A stretch of DNA of 33,960 nucleotides from Phycisphaerales bacterium (GTDB lineage: Bacteria > Planctomycetota > Phycisphaerae > UBA1845). Location of the stretch: the NCBI GenBank assembly GCA_003597935.1, contig QZJT01000007.1:1-33960 (forward strand), written 5' to 3'. The position numbers and the translations under genes are program-made. Below are positions 14,872 through 24,629 of this stretch, piece after piece. Numbering within the stretch: position 1 is the stretch's first letter; each line of letters starts with the position of its first letter. Below the pieces are notes generated by a model, which saw nothing but the letters and a program-made list of their open reading frames with translations, was not told where the DNA came from and did not search any database.

Positions 14872-17800
14872 TCACTCCCGCCCGACCCTTGGCGCGAACG
14901 CCAGCCCCTTGGAAGTGTGATCCAGTACACCGACAGGCTGGACGGCCCCCGCCGGCGATACTCGGAAGAATCCATTCGCGCCGACGTCGCCCAAGAGGAA
15001 CGTCTGCAGCTCGGTCCAGAAGACCATGGCGCCGGCCTCCGAGTATTCGATCCCGCTCAGCGGGATTGCGGTCACGGTCAGGGTGTCGAGCGAAATCGCC
15101 TCAAGGATGGTGCCGTTGGGATCGTTCCTGAGGCCGATTCCGGACGCGTGGTACAGTCGGCCGTCGGCCGGATTGAACGCGATCGTTTCGCCATCGTCCC
15201 CGTTACCGAGCGGCAGGATAAGGGTTGGCGATGCGTCCAGAGTGCTCAGCGTGAACAGAGATTCGGGTTGAGCCGCGCCGTCGCCCGTCACGCCGTAGAG
15301 GATACCGTCGCCGTCGAACGCCAGCCCGGCAAAGGAATCCCCGGTGTCGCCGATGACGTTGGCGAAACCGGTCCGCGGGTCGATGACGCCCAGTCGCCGC
15401 GAAGGTCCGCCGAGGTTGAGCAGAGCATAGAGTTCCAGTGTGCGCGGGTGGGTCGCCAAGCCGTTGCCACCCTGGATCGGAACTTCTCCATCTACCAAAA
15501 CGGGCAGGGCGAAGATCGTCTGCCCGGTCAGCGGGTCGATCTCGCGAAGCAGTGCGTCGCGCGGGGAAATGGAGTAGAGCGAGAGCGCAACGTCAGCGCT
15601 CAGCGTGATGGGGCCGACATCCGTCACGCCGCCCGGAACCGGCGGGGTCGGATCGCTCTGCCCGGTGTGCAGTTGACCGTCGATCAGAGCGGAGGCATCA
15701 ACGACGATGTCGCCCTGGTCCGCCCGCACGCCCGGCAGCGAGAACGTACCGTCCGGTTCAGTCACCCCCCGCACGCCGTCCGTTTCCACGTCCGCGTTGG
15801 CGACCGGATTGCCGAGCGGATCCAGAACCAACCCGACCACGGTCGTTTCGCACTCGTCGGGCACGCCGTTCAGATTGCCGTCGTCGCTGGTGCCGTTGGC
15901 GATGTCCTCGTCATCCGGAACAAAGTTGCCATTGCAATCGGACTGGCACTCGTCGGGAATGCCATCCGGCTGGCCGCCCGTGCCGATGAGGTCCGGCGCC
16001 CCGCCGTCGATGTCCAGGTCATCCGGGATGAGATTGCCGTTGCAGTCGGACTGGCACTCGTCGGGGATACCGTCCGGCAGGCCGCCCGCGCCGACCACGT
16101 CGGGGGCCCCGTTGGTAATGTCAACGTCATCAGGGATGAGGTTGCCGTTGCAGTCGGACTGGCACTCGTCGGGAACACCGTCCGGCTGCCCGTCGTCGCC
16201 GATGATGTCTTCGCTGGTCCCCTCGGCGATGTCGCAGATGTCGGCCCGTCCGTTCGGCTGGCAGTCCACCTCGTCGAATCCGCCGCCGGAGAATCTCAAC
16301 GTGTTGGCGATCAGCCGATAGAACTCGGCGTTGTTTCCGCCGAAATTCCCACCCTGGGGAAAGAGGTTGAGCCCGGTCACCGTGCCGTCCGCATTCCGGG
16401 CCATCATGGGCCGGCCGGACGTGTCCTGGGCCAGCAGGGTCGCGCCGGCGTCCAGCGCCGGGCGGGCGAAGTTACTGTTGCGGAAGAAAGTGATGGCGCC
16501 GACGTTGATTCCCTCGAAGATCGGATCGTCCGGCGCCGTGACGTTCAGCAGGCCCGGCGTGCCGTTTTGACCCGTGTTGACCAGCGGAGAGTAGCCGGTC
16601 GTCGTGATGCGTCCCAGGACGCTCCACGGATTGCTGAACGAGTACGTACAGATGACCAGTTGCCCGCCGCCGTCGACGTAGTCCGCCAATCGGTCGCCGA
16701 GCAACGTTCGGTTATTGGGCACAAAATTCGTGTAGTTCAGCACCACGTCGTGCTGCAACAGGAAGTCCACCGTGGGTGTGCCGCCGCGGGAGTCGAACGT
16801 ATTGACCTCGGTAAAGAAACCCGTGGCGAGCATCTCGTTACGCGGAAAAACGGAGGTCGAGTCCGCCCCCACGATCAGCAGCGAGATGTCTCCGCGAAGC
16901 GCGCCGGTGCCGACCTCGATGACGCCGACATCCGTCAGCCCGCCGCGCACCGGCGGAAAGGCATCCGAGGTTCCGCGCACCGTGCGGCCGTTGATCAGGG
17001 CGACCACCTCGACCTCGATGTCACCCAGTATGGTGGGGACGCCGACGATCACGAACTCGCCATTCGGATCGGTCACGTCCTGCAGGCCGTTGAACGTCGT
17101 CACGGTCGCGTCGGGCAGCGGTCCGCAGGGGCCATTCACCACGCCCACCACGGTCGTGAGCGGATCGGGGATGACGTTCACCGTCACCGAGACGGTCTCC
17201 GAGATGTTATTGCCGATATCCACAGCCCGAGCGGCGATGTTCAGGGGGCCCGGCTCGGGCGCGGTCAGCATCGCGACGTACGGCGCGGCCGTGTCGGTCG
17301 CCACCAATTCGCCATTGACCAGGAACTGCACCGCCGCCACCAGCACGTCGTCCTGGGCATCGACTTCGACGTTGAAAGCCTGGCCTTCAACCAGTTCGTC
17401 CCCTTCGCCCGGCGTGAGAATCTCGACGGTGGGGGGCACGCCCAAGTCGTCGGTCAGCTCGAAGAACTGCCCCACGTGCAGGCGGCCGTTGTTGCAACAG
17501 CCGTGGTCGCTGATGCCGGTGGTGCCCGTCATGTAGACGAAACCGGTCTCGGCATCGATGCCGGTGCCGTTGTCGTCTCGACCCGAACTGGCAAAGAAGT
17601 CGATCAAGAGCGACGGCACCGGCGTCTGCGGGTTGGTGATGTTGAACGTGTGTACCGAGTTGACGGAAATGACGTCGGCGCAGAGTGCCAAGCCGGTCGA
17701 GGTGACCACGTCGGTGTAGAACCCGGGCGGTGGCGACTGGGCGGTCAGCACCGGCACGAAGGGGTTGGACGTGTCGATCGCCACGAGTCCGCCGGGGTTG

Positions 17801-19536
17801 CCGGTGGCGTTGCCGTCCGCCACGTAGGCGATGTTGTTTGCGAAGTACACGTCGAAGGCGTCGACGGTATCGAGGTTGCTGATGATCTGCGGCGCCGTGG
17901 GCACTGAAACGTCGATGATCTGCAAGCCGCGACTGCGATCCGCCAGGAAGGCCAGGTGGCGCAGCGGGTCGACGTCGATGCCGAAGGCGTTGCCCGGCGT
18001 TTCGACCGACCCGACGATGACCGGGTTGGCCGGATTCGTCGCATCGACGACCTGAAGCCCGAAGGTCCCGTCGGCCACGAAAGCGTAGGTGCCGCAGACG
18101 GCGACGTCGTTGGCCACGCCGGGCGTATCCACCGAGCCCAGCAGGCTGGGGTTCTGCGGATCCTGGATATCGATGATGGCCAGGCCTGACGTCCCGTCCG
18201 CCAGGTAGGCGCAATTGCCGCTGACGCGGACGTCGTTGCCGTTGCCGGGCGTGTTCAGCGTCGCGGCCACAACCGGAGCGTTGGGCGTTGAGACGTCCAC
18301 GACCACGAGTCCCCCCGCGCCGGCCGCGACGTAGGCGTGATCGCCCACCGCGTCCACGTTGTTCGGCTGGCCGCCCGGGATCTGCACGAAGCCCAGCCCG
18401 CGCGGGTTGAAAAGCGTCACGTCCACCGGCACGTCCACCTGCAAGGCGCCGCTGCGGACGGTGACGGTAGCACTGCCGGGGTTGCCGGCGAACAGCCGCC
18501 CGTCCGGCCCGCCGAAGTTCACGATGGTCAGATTGCTGGAGGCGTAGGTGGTCCCCGTCGCGGTCGAGGTGACGTCGACGACCCGCTCGTCGGGCAGCGT
18601 TCCGGTGACGCGCAACTGGCGGCTGACTTCCTGCGGCAGGATGGCGTTGGTGCGCAGCGTGACGAAGCTCGGCTCCACCTGGAGGTCCACCAGGCGGCCG
18701 GCGTAGCGGGCGCTGTCGGCGTCGAGCGGGTCCGTCCCGTCGGCCACTTCGTCGCCGTCGTCGACGCCGTCGCCGTCGGTGTCGGCCACGAAGATGAGCG
18801 TCCCGCGCTCGCACTCCTCGATCGCGTTCAGTCCGTCGGCGTCGACGTCCTCAAGCGCGTCGGCGGCGTTGTCGGGGTCGAGGCCCTTGGCGATTTCGAT
18901 GTCGTTGGGAATGCCGTCACCGTCGCTGTCGCCGACGAAGCTGACCTGGATGAAGATGCCGCCCAGGATGTTCTCGTTCAAGGCCGAGATGAGCGCCCGC
19001 CCGTTGTCCACGGCCGTCACCAGGCCGTCCGGGGAGACCGTGGCGACGGCGGGATTGGACGTAATGTACGTGGTCCCCTGATCGCCCAGGGAGACATCGA
19101 CCTGCTGACCGTCGGGCAGCGTCGCGATGACCACGATCTGGGTCGTCTGGCCCGGCTCGGTCAGCGTGCTGGGGTCCGCGGACAGGCTGATGCGTTCCGG
19201 CACGGGGTCGGCGTCGTCGAGGGTGAAGGTCGACTCGAACCCGGTGATGGTGTTGGCGTTGATGGCGAAGAACTTGGACGTTCCCGTGCGGGTGACGCCG
19301 TCCTGGACGCAGGTGAACCGTGCCCGCACCAGCCCGATGCCGGCCGGCAGGTTGTTCACCCGCCACGTCCCGTCCGGCCGCACCTCCGCCACCCGGTTGA
19401 GGATGCCGACCACGCACATCTGGGGCGGCGCCTGGGCGAACGCGGCCCCCGCACCTAGGCTCGATGCTATGATGCTCGCGCAGCCGCAGATCGTCACTAC
19501 CGACCGAGTAACCATTCGCGTGCAGTTCCCAAACAT
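14872..19536 (-). CDS. giant secreted multidomain protein (Ig-like, TSP3, LVIVD, DCNGN repeats)
   Basis: Exported 1554-residue mosaic. A signal peptide ends at AFA (34). Then: BIG2-like Ig domain (110-200, ending ITSNPAVATVSPDGLVTAV); TSP3/dockerin-like calcium loops (205-275, DTDGDGVDDGDEVADGTDP); a second Ig-like domain; about five LVIVD beta-propeller repeats (385-612, e.g. AYVADGTFGLQVVDATNP); an Ig-like domain (700-790); a carboxypeptidase-regulatory-like domain (793-875); a flavodoxin/ThuA-like alpha-beta domain (880-1083, LADYVDGGGQLVICTY); DCNGNLIPDD...GIPDECQ repeats (1090-1230); another regulatory-like domain; and a C-terminal beta-propeller-like region (NGLATHPRTLELYALLN). ATG 19536 has GAGGTG 5 nt upstream. 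No sorting signal was seen. Likely surface or matrix-associated; the ligand is unknown. The frame is intact and follows two other envelope genes on the same strand. Confidence 0.85.
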   Translation of the reverse strand: MFGNCTRMVTRSVVTICGCASIIASSLGAGAAFAQAPPQMCVVGILNRVAEVRPDGTWRVNNLPAGIGLVRARFTCVQDGVTRTGTSKFFAINANTITGFESTFTLDDADPVPERISLSADPSTLTEPGQTTQIVVIATLPDGQQVDVSLGDQGTTYITSNPAVATVSPDGLVTAVDNGRALISALNENILGGIFIQVSFVGDSDGDGIPNDIEIAKGLDPDNAADALEDVDADGLNAIEECERGTLIFVADTDGDGVDDGDEVADGTDPLDADSARYAGRLVDLQVEPSFVTLRTNAILPQEVSRQLRVTGTLPDERVVDVTSTATGTTYASSNLTIVNFGGPDGRLFAGNPGSATVTVRSGALQVDVPVDVTLFNPRGLGFVQIPGGQPNNVDAVGDHAYVAAGAGGLVVVDVSTPNAPVVAATLNTPGNGNDVRVSGNCAYLADGTSGLAIIDIQDPQNPSLLGSVDTPGVANDVAVCGTYAFVADGTFGLQVVDATNPANPVIVGSVETPGNAFGIDVDPLRHLAFLADRSRGLQIIDVSVPTAPQIISNLDTVDAFDVYFANNIAYVADGNATGNPGGLVAIDTSNPFVPVLTAQSPPPGFYTDVVTSTGLALCADVISVNSVHTFNITNPQTPVPSLLIDFFASSGRDDNGTGIDAETGFVYMTGTTGISDHGCCNNGRLHVGQFFELTDDLGVPPTVEILTPGEGDELVEGQAFNVEVDAQDDVLVAAVQFLVNGELVATDTAAPYVAMLTAPEPGPLNIAARAVDIGNNISETVSVTVNVIPDPLTTVVGVVNGPCGPLPDATVTTFNGLQDVTDPNGEFVIVGVPTILGDIEVEVVALINGRTVRGTSDAFPPVRGGLTDVGVIEVGTGALRGDISLLIVGADSTSVFPRNEMLATGFFTEVNTFDSRGGTPTVDFLLQHDVVLNYTNFVPNNRTLLGDRLADYVDGGGQLVICTYSFSNPWSVLGRITTTGYSPLVNTGQNGTPGLLNVTAPDDPIFEGINVGAITFFRNSNFARPALDAGATLLAQDTSGRPMMARNADGTVTGLNLFPQGGNFGGNNAEFYRLIANTLRFSGGGFDEVDCQPNGRADICDIAEGTSEDIIGDDGQPDGVPDECQSDCNGNLIPDDVDITNGAPDVVGAGGLPDGIPDECQSDCNGNLIPDDLDIDGGAPDLIGTGGQPDGIPDECQSDCNGNFVPDDEDIANGTSDDGNLNGVPDECETTVVGLVLDPLGNPVANADVETDGVRGVTEPDGTFSLPGVRADQGDIVVDASALIDGQLHTGQSDPTPPVPGGVTDVGPITLSADVALSLYSISPRDALLREIDPLTGQTIFALPVLVDGEVPIQGGNGLATHPRTLELYALLNLGGPSRRLGVIDPRTGFANVIGDTGDSFAGLAFDGDGILYGVTGDGAAQPESLFTLSTLDASPTLILPLGNGDDGETIAFNPADGRLYHASGIGLRNDPNGTILEAISLDTLTVTAIPLSGIEYSEAGAMVFWTELQTFLLGDVGANGFFRVSPAGAVQPVGVLDHTSKGLAFAPRVGRE
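15850..16265 (-). repeat. in-gene repeats encoding DCNGN...IPDD...GIPDECQ units
   Basis: Four near-identical segments, seen on the plus strand as GCAGTCGGACTGGCACTCGTC and close variants, recur around 15940, 16045 and 16150 at about 105-bp spacing. Each encodes an Asp/Asn/Cys-rich 35-residue unit that may bind calcium. The high nucleotide identity suggests recent duplication or gene conversion. Confidence 0.75.
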
Positions 19537-19701
19537 CGAATCACCTCGCTATTGCGTCTTGCCGCTCCCTATGGCCGCGCTCCGCAGACGGATCGCGCCT
19601 TCTCAGCGGTGCCCATTCATCCTGATCGTGCCTGCACTGCGGTTAGAAACCAAGCTACAGCACACAACGATGCATCAGCTCCAATCCGACTGCCTTGTTA
19701 C

Positions 19702-20448
19702 TCAAGGCTCCGAGCCAGGTTCGTCGCTAACCTCTAACCTCCCGCTTCGACCCAACTCGTCGGGCGATATGAATACACCCTCATGAAATACCCAGAATCG
19801 ATCATATTCCCGCGCTACACCCCGGGCGGACTGCAACCGAGCTTTCGTCGTTTCGTTAACACCGGACGCTATCCGATCCTCGAGCACGAGCGTCGTCAAA
19901 CCAATGCCCAGTATCTCGCGCAGAATCAGGCCGTTCACCTGCACCTCCAGCAAGGAGAGACTCTCATTGGACTCAAGCTGATTCAGGATCGGCTGGACAA
20001 CCGGCGCGCCAATCGACACCAGCGCCTTGGCTGCAAAGAAACTATCGAAAGGCGGGACAAGCTCCCTCTGCCCGCTGTCGGCCAAACCCTGATGCGCCAC
20101 CCGGGCCTTCATCTGCATCAACAATGGCACGGCTTCTACGGCTCGATATTCACCAAGGAGCTGCACTGCGATGTACAACGGATCGTCATTCTTGTAAAAC
20201 TTCAATCCGTCCGCTCTCGCCGACCACTGCTCGACGATGACCACGAGTTCGCGAACCTCGGCCTTTCTTTGTTCCACCAGCGCCAGATACGCCTCCCGCC
20301 GGCGAGCCCCTGCGGACGCCGTGATTTGCTCGATCCAGGATCGTTTCGTCTGCGGGTACACTTGCTGTCCCCAAGCGATGACTCCACCGATCCCTACAAT
20401 GCTCGCCGCCGCGAAGACGACAACGGCCAGAAATCGCTTCTCGTTCAT
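19702..20448 (-). CDS. membrane-anchored HEAT-like protein
   Basis: Protein of 248 residues. The N-terminus MNEKRFLAVVVFAAASIVGIGGVIAWGQ is an uncleaved anchor or signal. The rest is mostly helical, with HEAT/PBS-like spacing: LYIAVQLLGEYRAVEAVPLLMQM, FFAAKALVSIGAPVVQPILNQL. This suggests a scaffold that contacts other proteins at the cell envelope. No catalytic motif is visible. It starts 11 bp after the stop of the 1260-residue secreted protein and precedes the 1554-residue one by 165 bp, so it probably belongs to the same transcript and may help in export or assembly of these proteins; that role is inference. Confidence 0.7.
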   Translation of the reverse strand: MNEKRFLAVVVFAAASIVGIGGVIAWGQQVYPQTKRSWIEQITASAGARRREAYLALVEQRKAEVRELVVIVEQWSARADGLKFYKNDDPLYIAVQLLGEYRAVEAVPLLMQMKARVAHQGLADSGQRELVPPFDSFFAAKALVSIGAPVVQPILNQLESNESLSLLEVQVNGLILREILGIGLTTLVLEDRIASGVNETTKARLQSARGVAREYDRFWVFHEGVFISPDELGRSGRLEVSDEPGSEP

Positions 20449-20459
20449 GGCTTATTCGC

Positions 20460-23400
20460 CTAGAAACCGTCGTTCGTAAGGTCGAAGGCATGCCCGGGCG
20501 GCGCGTTCTCTACCCAGACATTCTGGACGGCGCGACTTTCAACGGTCCCATTCGCACCACTGGTTACGAAGCCGCCAGCAATCATGTCGTCGCCGCCAAT
20601 AATCGCGGCAAACTGTGGAATGGCGCTATCGAGAACCGCGTCGGCTCCGGGCCCTACGGCATTAGCATTGGCCGCCCCCATCGCTCCAAATGCCAGCAAC
20701 TGTTGATCGGTGTGCTTGACGAGAGCGATGTGCAGGCGCCAGTTTGCGAAATCCGAGATACGATACCAGTTTCCGTCCAGTTCGAGTCGCGCGAACTCAC
20801 CGAAATGGATGCGCAACTCTAATGTATCTCCAACGTTTTGTTCTCCTGGAACGAACGAACACACTGGCGTATCAACGCTGGTCAATGACCCTGCATCCGG
20901 AGCATTGTACGGATCGTCGTCCTCGTCGCCCGCGTGCCCATCGTCGTTGCCGATCCTGTCATCACCGGGGTAGGCTACCGTGGCGCGGATACCTGCAACG
21001 TTCACCGGGGCTCCGTTTATCCTGTAGCTCTGGCGGACCCGTCGCGAAATATCCCATTTTTGCGTGGCCCCGCCAGCCAAATCGAGGCCCCCGAGCGTGT
21101 TCGTGCCTGCGCCTGGGGGATTCGTTGTGTTTGCGCCTGAGAGATCCGGCCGGTCCGCATCGGTGATAATCGCCGCCGGCTGGATGGTCGCCCGCCAGTG
21201 AACCTCAGCCCCGACTTGCGTTGTTACGTTGGCCGGAACTGTTCCGACAAATGTCTGGGTCGGCCCTGAGGTAGATGTAGTGGCCAGATTGGCCCAAACG
21301 ACCCATACGAACCCTTCCCAACATGTCTTCCCATCAATCTTTATTCGTACCGGGATTTTCTTCGCGTCTGCACTGGAGAGCTTGGCCGTCCGCTTGTCGT
21401 CTCCGACCGCTGGCGAGGTGATGCCGGCCCCGTCGGCTTCCCATACGAGTGCCATCCTCGTCTTCTCGTTGTCGGGAGAAATCATCGCTTGCAGGATGAT
21501 GTCGCCCGTGTTGCGTGCACAAACAAAGTGCTCTTTCCCGTTAACCATTGCGCTCGCAATCTTGTGCGTATTCGTGTCACTGGCATGAACGGCGACGGAC
21601 TGCACCTTGACGATCGATACGACGGCATCATCGGTATCGCTCTCTCCGGACTCACAGGTCCACTTCGCAGTGACGGTTTTGGTCCCCGGCGTAGTAAACT
21701 TGGTTTTGAACGTCAACCCCTCTCCGGTCGCGGGCATCTCGCCGCCGCTCCAGGTCATCTTGCCGGGGGTGGGGCTCCCCGTGGCGGTGAAAGTTATCTC
21801 TTCGCCGACGCACACCACCTTGTCCTTTCCGCTGGTGATCGTACACTGCGCCGACGCCGCGCCGCCTGAAGGGTTGCTCGGCCCGGCGCAGTGCCAGCCG
21901 CCTTTGACGATGCCGAAGCCGGGGTCGGAGCAGATCTGGGCGCCGTCCTCGGTGACCGTCCCCGGGCCGATGTCCACGAAGCGGCCCAAGTCGTGGTCGA
22001 AGGAGTACATGTTGGTCATCTGTCCGGGCGTGAGCCGCTCGCTGTTGGGGTAGCAGATGGGCGCCGGCGGGTCGAGGTGGACGTCGGGCGGCTGGATGGT
22101 GATGACGATGGTCGGCTGCAAGCCGTCCGAGGGCGTCATGGGCACCTTGTCCGAGTGGACCTGCGTCACGGAGACGTTCCCCGGTCTGTGTACGCCGCCG
22201 AACGTGGTCGAGTGCGGCAGCACCGTCATCTTAAACCCGGGCACGTTGTCGAGGAAGATGTCCACCGGCACATCACCGCCGACGACCGGGCCGTCCACGA
22301 TCGGCAGCAGATACACCGGCATGCCGAGCGTGTTCTCCACGCCGGCGATCGTGACCACGTCGAAGGCGAGGTGGGGCCAGTTGCCCGGACGGGTGGCCGT
22401 GCTCCCGTCTGCGTTCAGGCGAATGGGGCCGACCGGCACGTCGGTCAGCAGGAACTGGCCCTGCTCGTCCGACCGCGTGCTGATCAGCGTGTTATGGACG
22501 GACATGGTCACGCCGGGGATCGGCTGGTCGGCATTGTCCAAGACGACGCCGCTGAAGGTGGTGTCCGCCGGGTTTCCGGCCGTGACGCCGGAGGCGACGA
22601 ACGTCGCCGGGATCGTGTCCACTCCGACGATGCGCGCTTCCACCACGTTGTTCTCAATCCCCGCGTCCGGGCCGAGCACCAGGTTGGCGGCCGCCCGCCC
22701 GGCCACGTCGGTATTGACGACGAACGTCCCCGCGTCGCTCTCCACGAACTTGCCGCCGCCCTCGATGACCTTGAACTCGATCGGGATGCCCGAGACGCAG
22801 TTGTTGCCGGCGTCGAAGATCACGATGCCCAATGGCTCCGGCAGCGGCGAGTTGACGACGCCCTTCTGGACCGCCCCCATCGAAACGTTGATCTGGACCG
22901 GCGGGCCGCCGATGCTGGTGGCGACGAACACCGCCTTGCCCTCGAACCCGGCCGCGGTCGCCTCTACCCGGTTGCACCCCTCGCCGGTCCGTGTCCCGGT
23001 GATAAGGCGCGCCGCCGCCAGCCCGTTGACGTCGCTGTTGACCGCCACCACCCGCTTGCTGTTGGAGGCGAAGAACCCGTTGTTCTGCGTGACGCGAAAT
23101 ACCACGGCCCGGTCGCGTACGGGGTTGCCGGCCTCGTCCACCACCTTCGCCACCAGATCGGCCGGAAGAGGCTCCAGCGTGCCCGCGGACTGGTTGTTGC
23201 CTGAATCGACCAGGATCTTCTTGACGGCCGTATCGTCGTAGCGGACGCGAACGGTGGTCTCTCCGACGTTGCCGACTTCGTCGGTGGCGCGGGCGACGAC
23301 GTTGTTGTTGCCGGGCGCCAGCGGTACGTCCGCGGCGCTGAAAGCGCCGTTCGACACCGGGACCACGATGCCGTTGACTTCGCAGCGCGGTTCCGCGTCA

Positions 23401-24242
23401 TTGATGAGGCCCTTGATCGGGTCGTTGATGGCCCCGGTGACGGTGATCCGGTCTGCGTACACGACGGTGTCGGGTTTGGGCGAGCTGATCACGACCACAG
23501 GGGCGGTGTTGTCCCTCACCAGCCGCACCGTGTCGGACACGATGGTGCCGTCGGCATGTCGCGCCACCGCGTGAACCGTATTGGTGCCGGGAACCAGCGC
23601 CAGCGCCGGCAACGAGAACGTCTTGCCGTCGACCACCGCCGGCAGGCCGTTGACCTCGACCGCGACCGGCGAACCGGTGAAGCGGCCGCTGACATCAACC
23701 GTTGCGGCGGCGGTCACGGAGAGGTTCTCGGGGGCCTCGATCTTGATGCTCAGGACGCCCAGCGGTACCACGCCCAGGCACGAGCCCTCGAAGCCGAACG
23801 GCCGCCGCGCCGGGTTGACGAACTCAAGACGGTGGAGGGCACTGGTTTCGGAGGGGGTCAGCTTGTTGTCGTCACCGATGACGCCGGAGAAGTCGAAATA
23901 GGGCTTGCCGTCCGGAGTGACCCCGTCCGCGTTGGCGACGGAAACGCCGGGGGCATTGATCGAAGTCACGACCAGCAGCAGCGGAGCTTCCACGGTCTGG
24001 TCGGGCGAGACGTTGGTCACGGAGGCGTCGGTGACGAGCCGTCCGGTGCGGCGGTCGAACCGGGTGTTCTGATAGCTGATCGTCACGAAGCTCGCGACGT
24101 CATCCAGTTCTTCGAAGTTGATGGGCTGGGCCTGAACCGCCGGCGGAGCGCTCATGACGGCGGCGCACACGGCCCATGCCACGAGGCACCTGCTGCAAGG
24201 CGTCAGACTTCCCGCGATCTTCCGCTGACGGGGCATGCTCAT
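20460..24242 (-). CDS. large secreted protein with Ig-like and Big_1-type domains
   Basis: Exported protein of 1260 residues. A basic N-terminus and hydrophobic core end at AVQA (about 45). Ig-like domains follow: 185-245 (LPALALVPGTNTVHAVARHADG); 245-340 (VPLAPGNNNVVARATDEVGN); and two Big_1/invasin-like domains at 340-440 and 440-560 (VVDEAGNPVRDRAVVFRVTQ). A carboxypeptidase-regulatory-like domain is at 563-650 (VVLDNADQPIPGVTMSVHN). SFDHDLGRFVDIGPGTV lies near 744, with a PKD-like domain near 800-875. The last 385 residues have no family I recognise and contain KHTDQQLLAFGAMG near the C-terminus. ATG 24242 has GGAGA 8 nt before it; an ATG two codons later is also possible. It heads a likely operon with the HEAT-like gene. 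Adhesion or matrix function is plausible but not shown. Confidence 0.82.
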   Translation of the reverse strand: MSMPRQRKIAGSLTPCSRCLVAWAVCAAVMSAPPAVQAQPINFEELDDVASFVTISYQNTRFDRRTGRLVTDASVTNVSPDQTVEAPLLLVVTSINAPGVSVANADGVTPDGKPYFDFSGVIGDDNKLTPSETSALHRLEFVNPARRPFGFEGSCLGVVPLGVLSIKIEAPENLSVTAAATVDVSGRFTGSPVAVEVNGLPAVVDGKTFSLPALALVPGTNTVHAVARHADGTIVSDTVRLVRDNTAPVVVISSPKPDTVVYADRITVTGAINDPIKGLINDAEPRCEVNGIVVPVSNGAFSAADVPLAPGNNNVVARATDEVGNVGETTVRVRYDDTAVKKILVDSGNNQSAGTLEPLPADLVAKVVDEAGNPVRDRAVVFRVTQNNGFFASNSKRVVAVNSDVNGLAAARLITGTRTGEGCNRVEATAAGFEGKAVFVATSIGGPPVQINVSMGAVQKGVVNSPLPEPLGIVIFDAGNNCVSGIPIEFKVIEGGGKFVESDAGTFVVNTDVAGRAAANLVLGPDAGIENNVVEARIVGVDTIPATFVASGVTAGNPADTTFSGVVLDNADQPIPGVTMSVHNTLISTRSDEQGQFLLTDVPVGPIRLNADGSTATRPGNWPHLAFDVVTIAGVENTLGMPVYLLPIVDGPVVGGDVPVDIFLDNVPGFKMTVLPHSTTFGGVHRPGNVSVTQVHSDKVPMTPSDGLQPTIVITIQPPDVHLDPPAPICYPNSERLTPGQMTNMYSFDHDLGRFVDIGPGTVTEDGAQICSDPGFGIVKGGWHCAGPSNPSGGAASAQCTITSGKDKVVCVGEEITFTATGSPTPGKMTWSGGEMPATGEGLTFKTKFTTPGTKTVTAKWTCESGESDTDDAVVSIVKVQSVAVHASDTNTHKIASAMVNGKEHFVCARNTGDIILQAMISPDNEKTRMALVWEADGAGITSPAVGDDKRTAKLSSADAKKIPVRIKIDGKTCWEGFVWVVWANLATTSTSGPTQTFVGTVPANVTTQVGAEVHWRATIQPAAIITDADRPDLSGANTTNPPGAGTNTLGGLDLAGGATQKWDISRRVRQSYRINGAPVNVAGIRATVAYPGDDRIGNDDGHAGDEDDDPYNAPDAGSLTSVDTPVCSFVPGEQNVGDTLELRIHFGEFARLELDGNWYRISDFANWRLHIALVKHTDQQLLAFGAMGAANANAVGPGADAVLDSAIPQFAAIIGGDDMIAGGFVTSGANGTVESRAVQNVWVENAPPGHAFDLTNDGF

Positions 24243-24629
24243 CGGCGAGTCTCCATCACTTCTCAGACCGCGGCTTCGAAGCGCGCACGGGACACGAGCG
24301 CATGGTTAAGAAACCACGGCAGCAAATGCTCTTGACCAGCAATCAAACTAACGCGTCGGCCGGCCCGGCCTCGAACCGGGGACGCCTGAACTGTCTGCGC
24401 GATGCTCTCGCTCGCCGGTGCTACTTGAATCTGCTCGCTGACCGGCGAGGAAAAGCGCACCTCACTACAGTCGCACCCGGACGCGCCCCCGGATGCGACC
24501 ACGACAACCGCTCAGCACTGCCGCCAGGAATCTGGTTGGCCATCTCCGTGACCTTCCGGCGACCGATAATCACCTACTCCGCTCCCGGCGCTACCGATCT
24601 GACTCGCACCGCCCTCGATCAGGGCACCG
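24243..24629. other. intergenic region upstream of the 1260-residue secreted gene
   Basis: No gene was recognised. CCCGG-TTCGAGG-CCGGG on the minus strand (24364-24380) looks like a tRNA T-arm but no other tRNA arm can be built around it. The promoter of the 1260-residue gene is presumably here; no consensus pair could be fixed. Confidence 0.5.

Noticed and set aside
14611-17907. 1098-codon plus-strand frame opposite the 1554-residue secreted gene
   Set aside because: A shadow of a GC-rich gene; the minus strand has a ribosome site, signal peptide and recognisable domains.
24364-24380. tRNA-like T-arm (CCCGG-TTCGAGG-CCGGG, minus strand)
   Set aside because: No matching acceptor stem, D-arm or anticodon arm can be built at the right distances, so this is a chance hairpin.
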